31,638 bases of DNA from an uncultured Actinomycetes bacterium (lineage in GTDB: Bacteria; Actinomycetota; Acidimicrobiia; Acidimicrobiales; Ilumatobacteraceae). Below the pieces are notes generated by a model. The model had not been told where the DNA came from. It saw only the letters and a list, made by a program, of their open reading frames with translations, and made no database searches. Of this stretch, positions 23,426 through 30,307 are shown in pieces (position 1 is the stretch's first letter; every line of letters starts with the position of its first letter). The stretch covers positions 1 to 31,638 of the forward strand of contig CAIOHI010000220.1 of the NCBI GenBank assembly GCA_903858075.1, read 5' to 3'. A program made the position numbers and the translations under genes.

Positions 23426-24207
23426 CGTGCTTTCCAGTTTGGAAGTCGCTTCTCAATAAACGCAGTCAGGCCTTCTTTGGTGTCTTCAGAAGCCATGATT
23501 GCGCCAAACTCTGCATTTGTCATAGTGATGAGGTTTTCATCAGTTTCAAATGCTGAGGCAAGCACAACCTTGCGGCTGGCCCACACAGCAAGGGGAGCAG
23601 CGGCGCAAATGCGCTCGGCAATCTCTAACGCTTTTGGCATCACTTGGTCTGGAGCCACAACGTGATTCACGAGACCAAGCTCGTAGGCCCTTTGTGCAGC
23701 GAGTGGTTCGCCAGTGAGAATGACTTCCAGTGCAGCACCGCGACCTATGGCTCGTGGCAGGCGAAAGAGTCCTCCTGCTCCTGCAATGAGATTGCGCTTT
23801 ACTTCAGCAAGTCCGAATGAAGACCTATTACTTGCCACCACAAGATCACAAGACAAGACAATTTCACAGCCGCCCGCGGTTGCCAAACCATCGACAGCAA
23901 CGATGATTGGTTTGCGACGCTCGCGATAAGCAATGCCTGCAAAACCGCCGCGCTTTGTGCTTAAGCCACCGGCGTTGCCAGAGTTGATTGCTTTGAGGTC
24001 TGCCCCCGCACAAAAAACAGGCTTCTCTTGGCCCGCAGTATTTGCGGTAACAATTCCGACCCAAATATCGTCGTCAGCCTCAATGGCGTCGATTGCTGCT
24101 TCAACGCCACTTGCAACGTCGCCATTGACGGCATTGCGGGCTTCTGGACGGTTCAGCGTGATGATGCCGATGCGGCCACGCTTTTCAAAAAGGACGATGT
24201 CTGACAT
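23422..24207 (-). CDS. Enoyl-CoA hydratase/isomerase (crotonase) family
   Basis: A 261-residue crotonase-fold enzyme acting on acyl-CoA thioesters, usually hydration of trans-2-enoyl-CoA in beta-oxidation. CAGADL (66-71) and AGGCE (111-115) shape the oxyanion hole. Both catalytic glutamates of true hydratases are kept, at Glu115 and at Glu135 in LAEVKRNLIAGAGG. Length is normal. TAAGAT ends 6 bases before ATG 24207 (leaderless pattern). It is convergent with the GNAT gene and lies 37 bases from the next minus-strand gene upstream, which could also read into it. Its physiological acyl chain is unknown. Confidence 0.9.
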   Translation of the reverse strand: MSDIVLFEKRGRIGIITLNRPEARNAVNGDVASGVEAAIDAIEADDDIWVGIVTANTAGQEKPVFCAGADLKAINSGNAGGLSTKRGGFAGIAYRERRKPIIVAVDGLATAGGCEIVLSCDLVVASNRSSFGLAEVKRNLIAGAGGLFRLPRAIGRGAALEVILTGEPLAAQRAYELGLVNHVVAPDQVMPKALEIAERICAAAPLAVWASRKVVLASAFETDENLITMTNAEFGAIMASEDTKEGLTAFIEKRLPNWKAR

Positions 24208-24213
24208 AAAGAC

Positions 24214-24219
24214 ATCTTA
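24214..24219 (-). promoter_or_regulatory. -10 element, leaderless enoyl-CoA hydratase gene
   Basis: TAAGAT on the minus strand is followed by GTCTTT and ATG 24207. Confidence 0.5.
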
Positions 24220-24244
24220 GGACCCACAGTCAAGTGAGATGAAT

Positions 24245-25561
24245 TTATGCCTGGGTTGGCTCTACGGGAGCCTTCACTGGCTTTTTCTTCTCTACAGGCC
24301 GTGTAGGGCGCAATGGGCGCGGCATAGCGGTTCCTGGCGTCACGACGATGCTGAATAATGCAGCGATCTTTGGAATTGACGGAGCAAGACGAGTGATGGT
24401 GGTTGCCAATTCAGTGGTCACCGTATTTGGCGGGGCCGGCGCGATGAGTTGTGATCTCACTGGGCTAAATGCAGCAGCTTCGAGCACTGCAATCCAGCGA
24501 TCGCTTGGTGCATCGGCTTCAAGATTTTGTGAAGCGGCAGCGGCAAGGCGCGAACCGAGTTCTGAAGGGAACGGTGCCCCAGCCTTAGGGGGCTGCGAAG
24601 ATAACTTCAAGGCACGGACAATGCGACCAACTTTGAGTGCTGCGTCGATATCGGACAGCCATTCTTTTTGATCTTTTTCTTGACGTGCAACGAGTCCTTC
24701 GCGAAGCGTCTTTGCAATAGCGCGCGTCGTTTCATCACGCGCAATGGCTGGGTCGTCTCCAGAGGTGACAACCGAACGTAGATCGCGCAGATCGAGTGTG
24801 TCGAGATCGGCAATAGCAGCATCGGCACGATCGAGCCATTCAGCTACGCGCAATTTAGGTAGAAGGTTTTCTGCCATTTGGATGAGACCATCGGCAGGAA
24901 TGAGTTCTTTTCCTTCTTGCTTCAAAACTTTATTTTGGTCTGCAATTGCAGTACGCACTGCAGGAATTCCACCAGAGAGCACCCGTTCTGCAATAGCACT
25001 CTGTGCTTCTGGAAGATTTGCCAAAATTGTATTGCGATGTACACGACCAGGCTTCAAACGTTTTGCGCGTGGACGCTGCGGCAGGTCTGGTGGAGGAGTG
25101 AATGACGGACGACGACGAGTGTCTGCACCTTCTGGGCGTGGTTCGCGTTTTTTGCCTTCATCTTTTGCACCGTCTTCACGACGAAGGCGACGTGCACCTT
25201 TGTCTCCGGGTTTGCTATCGCCAGGCTTGTCGTTACGGCGACCGCCGCGCTTGTCGCCCGAAAAAGAACGCTCAGCACGTGGTGCTTTGGTTTCCATTAC
25301 TGCTTGGAACGGTTTGTCCGAAGGAAGGATTTCAATTCTTTCTAATTTCTCTACGCGTTGCTTACCAGCAACAACGCCCAAGATGGTGATGCCGTCGATA
25401 GCAAATTCGGCATCGGCCTTTACTACGTCTCCAACTTTGTGTGACGAAGACAGAATAGAACCGTCGAGCACGCCTTTAGGATTCTTCGCTCCAGCTGCTC
25501 GCCAGGTCCACGAACCGTCGGGGCTGCTACTAGTGAGTTCAATTTCGATCCTGCGAGACAT
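24245..25561 (-). CDS. Uncharacterised basic multi-domain protein
   Basis: A 438-residue protein I cannot assign to a characterised family. It has three parts. The N-terminus (about 1-90) is beta-rich, with WTWRAAGAKNPKGVL, VGDVVKADAEF and repeated short strands. A low-complexity, Arg/Lys/Asp/Gly/Pro-rich linker (about 95-170) resembles nucleic-acid-binding tails. The rest is helical (about 175-420), with NTILANLPEAQSAIAERVLSGGIPAVRTAI, LLPKLRVAEWLDRADAAI and a late AFSPVRSQL. A tail rich in Pro and Lys closes it. I recall similar proteins in other Acidimicrobiia, unstudied. ATG 25561 (MSRRIEIEL) is preferred to the ATG two codons upstream. The plus-strand shadow frame of 277 residues is a composition artefact. 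Confidence 0.7.
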   Translation of the reverse strand: MSRRIEIELTSSSPDGSWTWRAAGAKNPKGVLDGSILSSSHKVGDVVKADAEFAIDGITILGVVAGKQRVEKLERIEILPSDKPFQAVMETKAPRAERSFSGDKRGGRRNDKPGDSKPGDKGARRLRREDGAKDEGKKREPRPEGADTRRRPSFTPPPDLPQRPRAKRLKPGRVHRNTILANLPEAQSAIAERVLSGGIPAVRTAIADQNKVLKQEGKELIPADGLIQMAENLLPKLRVAEWLDRADAAIADLDTLDLRDLRSVVTSGDDPAIARDETTRAIAKTLREGLVARQEKDQKEWLSDIDAALKVGRIVRALKLSSQPPKAGAPFPSELGSRLAAAASQNLEADAPSDRWIAVLEAAAFSPVRSQLIAPAPPNTVTTELATTITRLAPSIPKIAALFSIVVTPGTAMPRPLRPTRPVEKKKPVKAPVEPTQA

Positions 25562-25640
25562 AGGCATGGAACGCTAACGGCAAAAACAGGATATTTCTCT
25601 GTTCGCACGACATTGTCAGTGGTGTGTCTTGCACCATTAG

Positions 25641-25646
25641 TAACAT
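25641..25646 (+). promoter_or_regulatory. -10 element, leaderless gamma-CA-like gene
   Basis: TAACAT is followed by GTCGAT and GTG 25653. It supports the GTG start. Confidence 0.5.
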
Positions 25647-25652
25647 GTCGAT

Positions 25653-26174
25653 GTGCCTATTTACGCTCTTGGAACCCAGGTTCCCACTATTGACCCCACT
25701 GCCTATGTTCATCCCGATGCAGTAATTATTGGGAGTGTCACTATTGGTGCCGAATCCACCATCTGGGCCGGAGCAGTTCTTCGCGGAGACGATGGCAAAA
25801 TTGTCATTGGTGCCCGTACAAGCATTCAAGACGGAACGGTCATACACACCACTCCCATGTACCCAACAACGGTCGGTGACGACTGCGTCATTGGCCATAT
25901 TGTTCACTTAGAGGGCTGCACAATTGAAAGCAACTCTCAAGTGTCATCGGGGGCCATTGTGTTGCACCAAGTGGTGGTGCATTCCGGGGCAATCGTTGCT
26001 GCCAACGCTGTTGTGCTGAATGGTACCGATGTACCAAGTGGCGCGCTTGCAGTTGGAGCTCCAGCAACCATAAAACTCGATCGAGCCCGATCTGGAGACA
26101 TTGCAATGGGCGTTGCAGCGTACGTTGCCAAGGGTCACCGCTTCCGCAAAGAACTACGCCGCATCGATGGCTGA
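25653..26174 (+). CDS. Gamma-carbonic-anhydrase-like left-handed beta-helix protein
   Basis: A 173-residue hexapeptide-repeat protein of the gamma-CA/YrdA-like group. The repeats (PTAYVHPDAVIIGSVTIG, then RGDDGKIVIGARTSIQDG) form the beta helix, and a C-terminal alpha helix closes it. His65 in GTVIHTT and His82 in IGHIVHLEGC fit zinc ligands. The usual third ligand, five residues after the second His, is Glu87; a His sits at 85 instead. Catalytic activity is therefore uncertain, and such proteins can be inactive or act on other substrates. The stop overlaps prmA by 8 bases. Confidence 0.85.
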   Translation: MPIYALGTQVPTIDPTAYVHPDAVIIGSVTIGAESTIWAGAVLRGDDGKIVIGARTSIQDGTVIHTTPMYPTTVGDDCVIGHIVHLEGCTIESNSQVSSGAIVLHQVVVHSGAIVAANAVVLNGTDVPSGALAVGAPATIKLDRARSGDIAMGVAAYVAKGHRFRKELRRIDG

Positions 26175-27072
26175 TTCCTCACAACACGCAGATCAAAATA
26201 TTCTTCTTGAAATTTTAGTGAAGCAAGAGTTCTGCGAAATTGTGAGTGATGCCCTATGGGCGTGCGGTGCGCAAGCCGTTGAGGTTTTAGATGATGTGAA
26301 TCAAAGTATTGTTCGCACTCATCTGGGCAATGATCCGCTCGGGCAGTGGGAATCGTATGTTGAGCAGTTCGGCAATGCAGATAACAGGCTTAAAGATTGG
26401 CCGGTGCGCTTGTTTGCGCAGAATACTGATGTAGCCAACACCTGGCGTGAATTCGCGAAAACAACTGTTGTTGAATCTGTTGCTCTCATTCCGCAATGGA
26501 AGAGCGATGAATTTGATTACTCAGATTCATCACTGCTTCCCATATTCATAGAACCTTACGGCTCCTTCGGCATGGGTGATCATCCAACTACCCGAGCCAC
26601 CCTTACTTTGGCTTTGCAACACCTGCAGGACTTTGATGATGCACCAAGCATTCTCGACATCGGATGCGGATCAGGTGTACTCAGTGTTGCATTGACAAAG
26701 AAGTTCAACGGAGTGGCACATGGAATTGATCTTGCTGCAACTGCAATTGAGGCAAGTAATTTTAATGCTCAACTCAATGGGGTAGAAGTTTCGTTCACTT
26801 GCCAACAAGGTGGTCTCGAATGCATCTCTGGCACCTACTCACACGTCTTGGCCAATATCTTGGCTCCGGTACTGCTTGAAGGTTCAGTTGCTATCGGGGG
26901 CGCTGTAGAAGAAAATGGATACCTATTCCTCAGCGGATTCACTGACTCACGAGAAAAAGACATCGTGAAGTGTTATGAAAAACTCGGGTTTCGTTATATC
27001 AACGAGATTGAAATTGATGGCTGGCTTGCAATCAGCCTGCAGCGCGTGAGCGAACACCTATTGGCGCAATGA
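26167..27072 (+). CDS. prmA: Ribosomal protein L11 methyltransferase-like (PrmA)
   Basis: A 301-residue SAM-dependent methyltransferase. The N-terminal region (1-115) corresponds to the substrate-recognition domain. GSFGMGDHPTTRATL (132-146) is the PrmA signature loop, ILDIGCGSG (162-170) binds SAM, and LANILAPVLLE carries the N-(I/L)-L-A motif shared by PrmA. The target is probably L11 amino groups, although related enzymes modify other proteins. ATG 26167 overlaps the previous gene (ATGGCTGA). The 3' end overlaps the convergent whiB gene by 41 bases, which is unusually long here. Confidence 0.88.
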   Translation: MADSSQHADQNILLEILVKQEFCEIVSDALWACGAQAVEVLDDVNQSIVRTHLGNDPLGQWESYVEQFGNADNRLKDWPVRLFAQNTDVANTWREFAKTTVVESVALIPQWKSDEFDYSDSSLLPIFIEPYGSFGMGDHPTTRATLTLALQHLQDFDDAPSILDIGCGSGVLSVALTKKFNGVAHGIDLAATAIEASNFNAQLNGVEVSFTCQQGGLECISGTYSHVLANILAPVLLEGSVAIGGAVEENGYLFLSGFTDSREKDIVKCYEKLGFRYINEIEIDGWLAISLQRVSEHLLAQ

Positions 27073-27337
27073 GGTGGAACCCAGCGCTGTGACGCTCTTC
27101 TTCGGACTCGCCACCCCAGAAACCATATTCATGATTCTCTCGTGCAAAGCTGCGACAGGTGTCGAGCACAGCGCAGGACATACATACTTCACGAGCCATT
27201 GATTCGCGACGTAAACGAGATTGAGGACGCTCAGCTGCAGGAGGGAAAAACACTGTAGTGAGCCCGCGACACGCGCCTTCGCTCATCCATTTCTCCACAG
27301 CAAAATCTCGCCTCGAATAAGATTCAATTGCCGCCAT
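27032..27337 (-). CDS. WhiB-family iron-sulfur transcription factor
   Basis: A 101-residue WhiB-like protein. Four cysteines that hold a redox-sensitive 4Fe-4S cluster are at 23 (EGACRG), 52 and 55 (CMSC) and 61. YGFWGGESEEER is the G(I/V/F)WGG turn followed by the acidic stretch, and the C-terminal part is basic for DNA contact. Such proteins act with the housekeeping sigma factor in Actinobacteria. ATG 27337 has a run of six G at SD distance. A strong -35/-10 promoter is visible upstream (27376-27404). The gene end overlaps prmA by 41 bases. Which of the WhiB classes it belongs to cannot be said. Confidence 0.93.
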   Translation of the reverse strand: MAAIESYSRRDFAVEKWMSEGACRGLTTVFFPPAAERPQSRLRRESMAREVCMSCAVLDTCRSFARENHEYGFWGGESEEERHSAGFHLIAPIGVRSRAAG

Positions 27338-27375
27338 CACACACCCCCCGATGTACTGCTAAAACCCAATGATTC

Positions 27376-27404
27376 ATTGTAACTGCATCTAACTCTACAG
27401 TCAA
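27376..27404 (-). promoter_or_regulatory. Sigma70-type promoter of whiB
   Basis: On the minus strand TTGACT (27404-27399) and TACAAT (27381-27376) are separated by exactly 17 bases, an almost ideal promoter. Transcription should start near 27369, leaving a leader of about 30 bases with a G-rich SD before ATG 27337. This contrasts with the leaderless promoters elsewhere. Confidence 0.72.
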
Positions 27405-27419
27405 TTAACTATTGCTCCG

Positions 27420-28517
27420 TCAAGTTACTATTTGGTAAACCGCTTCAGCGAAGGAATTCACATCGCTGATCTCTGTGTCCCACGAGGTCATCCAACGCAC
27501 GCGGTGTCGCGCTGGTTCCCAATCCCAGAAGAATGACACCTCGCGTAACTGCTCAGCATGATGAGGAGAAATGGTGGGGTAGAGGCTGTTCACCGCAGGT
27601 GCCTCTATTAACTCAAGAGACTGAATTGACTGCACGGCTGCATACAAAGACGACGCTGATTCATTAGCCGACGCTCCGAGCTGTACCCACAGGTCGTTCT
27701 TCAACACCGCTGCAAATTGCGCAGAAACAAATCGCATCTTGGAAGGCAACTGTGTTGTTTGCTTTCGCGCGAAAGGCGCATACCGCAAAGCACGCTGTGC
27801 ATTCTCTTGCGAGAAATCTTTATACGAATGCGCCCGAGCAGCGCCTTGAGGGAAATAAAGAACAGCCTCGCCATACATCAAACCATTTTTAGTTCCGCCA
27901 AAGGTGAGTACGTCTACACCTGCATCGACGGTGAATTTGCGCAGAGACGAGATTCCGCCTAGTGCCGCTGTTGCATTGGCTATTCGTGCACCATCCATAT
28001 GCACCAAGAGGCCGTTCTCGTGAGCACACAAGCACAGCTGCTCAATTTCCTCTGCCGTATATAACGTTCCTAATTCAGTCGGTTGAGTAAGAGACACAAC
28101 GCGAGGTTGAGCATGATGCATTACACCAATGTCGCCAGCAACTCGTTCAATATCTTTTGTCGTCACTTTCGCATCGGTACTAGGAACCGCTAGCAATTTG
28201 ATTCCGGCACGTTCCGGGGCACCCGTTTCATCAATGTGTAAATGCGACCACTGGCTACACACAACCGCGTCTCCAGGGCCACACAAACTAGAGAGGGCAA
28301 AGACGTTGCCACCGGTGCCACCAAAGACGAAAAATGTTTTGGTACCTACACCAAATATTCTTTCGAACTGACTCTCGGCCTCGGCTGTAAACACATCGCC
28401 GCCGTAAGCAATTGCGTGATCAAGGTTTGCTGCTTGCAGGTTTTCCATGACCACTGGGTGCACACCAGCAAAATTGTCTGAGGCAAAACTTCGAATGGCG
28501 GCCGAGTGAGATGACAT
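27420..28517 (-). CDS. Low-specificity L-threonine aldolase-like PLP lyase
   Basis: A 365-residue fold-type I PLP enzyme of the beta-eliminating lyase/threonine aldolase group, which splits L-threonine or similar beta-hydroxy amino acids to glycine and an aldehyde. FASDNFAGVHP at the start, FGGTGGNVFAL (phosphate-binding), the His92/His94 pair near SQWSHLHIDE, HMDGAR with Asp175 (PLP N1) and FGGTKNGL with Lys210 (Schiff base) are all present. The family substrate is inferred. It lies upstream of whiB on the same strand and divergent from a zinc-ribbon gene. A plausible link exists to the glycine riboswitch at the right end, as both concern glycine, but they are about 3 kb apart. Confidence 0.86.
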   Translation of the reverse strand: MSSHSAAIRSFASDNFAGVHPVVMENLQAANLDHAIAYGGDVFTAEAESQFERIFGVGTKTFFVFGGTGGNVFALSSLCGPGDAVVCSQWSHLHIDETGAPERAGIKLLAVPSTDAKVTTKDIERVAGDIGVMHHAQPRVVSLTQPTELGTLYTAEEIEQLCLCAHENGLLVHMDGARIANATAALGGISSLRKFTVDAGVDVLTFGGTKNGLMYGEAVLYFPQGAARAHSYKDFSQENAQRALRYAPFARKQTTQLPSKMRFVSAQFAAVLKNDLWVQLGASANESASSLYAAVQSIQSLELIEAPAVNSLYPTISPHHAEQLREVSFFWDWEPARHRVRWMTSWDTEISDVNSFAEAVYQIVT

Positions 28518-28552
28518 TGGTATCAGTCTCTCAAATAAATCTCTGAATGTGC

Positions 28553-28558
28553 CATAAT
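28553..28558 (+). promoter_or_regulatory. -10 element, leaderless zinc-ribbon gene
   Basis: CATAAT is followed by TTCGTC and ATG 28565. It selects this ATG over GTG 28547. Confidence 0.5.
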
Positions 28559-28564
28559 TTCGTC

Positions 28565-28945
28565 ATGACGAAATTACCTAGTGACCAGGAGTGGCAGAGG
28601 AAAGTACCGCCCGATGGACCCCGCTGCAGGTGGTGCCGCCGGGTCCTTGTGGCACGCTCAGGACCTGGTCGACCTCGGGCGTATTGCAGCCAGCCGTGTC
28701 GCCAATGGGACTGGGTTGCACGCCAACGGGCTCGAGAAGTTCAACTGAGCGATGAGCAATTAGTGATGGCCCGTGAAGAGCTGAATGACGTGCATGATGC
28801 GATATACGTGTTGTCATGCGCCGTACAAGATGTTCAACGCGATCTAGCAGCCAACAAACAGCCAAATGCCAAGGAGCTCAAAGACATGCTGCAATGGATT
28901 TTGGAATGTGCTGAACCCATTGGGTCCATCCGCCTGCGCCCATAA
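28565..28945 (+). CDS. Small zinc-ribbon protein
   Basis: A 126-residue protein. Cysteines in CRWC (N-terminal third) and YCSQPC (about 20 residues later), with RSGPGRPRAYCSQPCRQWDW between and after, form a likely zinc site typical of small actinobacterial proteins of the pattern C..C...GRPR.YCS..CRQ. The remainder (about residues 50-115) is helical and charged, with VQLSDEQLVMAREELNDVHDAIYVLSCAVQDVQRDL as a coiled-coil candidate. It could bind nucleic acid or a partner protein; this is inference. The ATG start is set by the leaderless promoter. Confidence 0.72.
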   Translation: MTKLPSDQEWQRKVPPDGPRCRWCRRVLVARSGPGRPRAYCSQPCRQWDWVARQRAREVQLSDEQLVMAREELNDVHDAIYVLSCAVQDVQRDLAANKQPNAKELKDMLQWILECAEPIGSIRLRP

Positions 28946-28963
28946 TAAGCGTTATGTAAATTA

Positions 28964-28975
28964 TTTATGCATAAA
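28964..28975. promoter_or_regulatory. Perfect 12-base palindrome, operator candidate
   Basis: TTTATGCATAAA lies in the AT-rich interval before the PLP decarboxylase-like gene, around 25-35 bases upstream of the TAACCT -10 box and 37-48 bases before ATG 29012. The position suits a repressor or activator site. No known regulator is proposed. Confidence 0.42.
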
Positions 28976-28999
28976 AATATTGACCCATTTAAACGCCAC

Positions 29000-29005
29000 T
29001 AACCT
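29000..29005 (+). promoter_or_regulatory. -10 element, leaderless S1P-lyase-like gene
   Basis: TAACCT is followed by GCCCAT and ATG 29012. A TTGACC at 28980-28985 is 14 bases upstream, too near for a standard -35 box. Confidence 0.48.
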
Positions 29006-29011
29006 GCCCAT

Positions 29012-30280
29012 ATGAGCACCCCCTCAAACGAAACGTTCAGCCCAACGGCTCAAACAATTTTGAGCGACTTAGAAGAACTTCGCGTCAACGATATTCGTTG
29101 GCGCGACGGCAAAGCATTTAGCTTGACCTATTGCGCCTCAGATGAAGCTCGTCAACTTTCTGAAACCGCGTACCGCATGTTTTCACATGAGAATGCGCTC
29201 AATGTGGCCGCATTTCCCAGCCTGAAAAATATGCAACAAGAAGTGCTCGATTTTGTCATGCAAATTCTTGAGGCTCCACCAACTGGAGCCGGTTTTATGA
29301 CCTCAGGAGGCACCGAGAGTCTCGTTCTCGTGGTCTATGGCGCTCTGCAGCGAGCAATTGCGCAGAGAGGCTCAGAACGCCCCCAAGATCAACGCTTCAA
29401 TGTGGTCTTGCCCTCTACAGCCCATGCAGCTCTCGAAAAAGGATGCACCTACTTCAACATCGAGAGTCGCCGCGTTCCGGTGCGGGCAGATTGGCGAGCC
29501 GATGAGCAAGCCATGATTGCCGCATGTGATGACAACACCATTCTTCTGGTGTGCTCTGCCCCACAGTATCCGCAAGGCGTAGTAGACCCCATGGAACTCA
29601 TTGGCCAAGAGGCACTGCGACGAGGTATTCCCTTCCACATTGATGCATGCATGGGCGGAATGCTTCTCCCCTTTCTCGCACCTGCGCATATGGCATGGAA
29701 TTTTTCCGTTCCAGGTGTTACATCGATGTCGGTGGATCTGCACAAATATGGCTACACCGCTAAAGGTGCTGGCGTCATTATTTATGCAAACAAAGAATTA
29801 CGTAATCACCAAACTTTTTTCACTGATAATTGGCTTGGCGGAATGTATGGGTCGTCGGGAATCTTGGGCACTAAGAGCGGCGGCCCCATCGCATCTGCGT
29901 GGGCAATGGTTCAATACTTTGGCCACGACGGTTATCGCGACCTTGCACTTACAGCGCGAAAGGTTGCACTGGAAATTGCACGACACATTGAGGCCATTCC
30001 TGAACTTGTGTTGCGCGCCGAACCCGACACAACACTGATTTGCATCGGAGCACGAGACTCTCAGACACTTCCCATATTTTCTGTGTCACGAGCATTACGG
30101 GAAAATGGCTGGTATGTCGATGAGCAAACACCGCCAGATTCCATACATCTCACTGTCAATGTGGTGCACGAAAACAGGGTTGAAGAATTTGTTGCCGACC
30201 TCAAAGCCGCTGTTCAACTGGCTCTCGAAAATGCTGCCAGCACAACTAGCAGTGCTCCCCTGCCATACGGATCTGTTTAA
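29012..30280 (+). CDS. PLP-dependent lyase/decarboxylase, sphingosine-1-phosphate-lyase-like
   Basis: A 422-residue group II PLP enzyme. ENALNVAAFPSLKNMQQEVL, GFMTSGGTESLVLVVYGAL (cofactor-phosphate loop), STAHAALEKGCTYF (stacking His), FHIDACMGGMLLPF (Asp-pyridine) and SVDLHKYGYTAKGAGVI with Lys245 (Schiff base) fit the sphingosine-phosphate lyase and glutamate decarboxylase superfamily, best the S1P-lyase side because of the 'PSL...TESI' and 'DLHKYGYTAKG' forms. Its real substrate is unknown; a polar amine phosphate or an amino acid are possible. No membrane anchor. Leaderless start. The next gene begins 28 bases downstream and is probably cotranscribed. Confidence 0.85.
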   Translation: MSTPSNETFSPTAQTILSDLEELRVNDIRWRDGKAFSLTYCASDEARQLSETAYRMFSHENALNVAAFPSLKNMQQEVLDFVMQILEAPPTGAGFMTSGGTESLVLVVYGALQRAIAQRGSERPQDQRFNVVLPSTAHAALEKGCTYFNIESRRVPVRADWRADEQAMIAACDDNTILLVCSAPQYPQGVVDPMELIGQEALRRGIPFHIDACMGGMLLPFLAPAHMAWNFSVPGVTSMSVDLHKYGYTAKGAGVIIYANKELRNHQTFFTDNWLGGMYGSSGILGTKSGGPIASAWAMVQYFGHDGYRDLALTARKVALEIARHIEAIPELVLRAEPDTTLICIGARDSQTLPIFSVSRALRENGWYVDEQTPPDSIHLTVNVVHENRVEEFVADLKAAVQLALENAASTTSSAPLPYGSV

Positions 30281-30307
30281 ACACGTCACTACTGAAATGA
30301 GGAGCCA

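Noticed and set aside
24744..25577. Long open frame of 277 codons on the plus strand
   Set aside because: It lies antisense to the basic protein at 24245-25561, and its serine/arginine-rich translation with no family pattern is the mirror of the basic linker.
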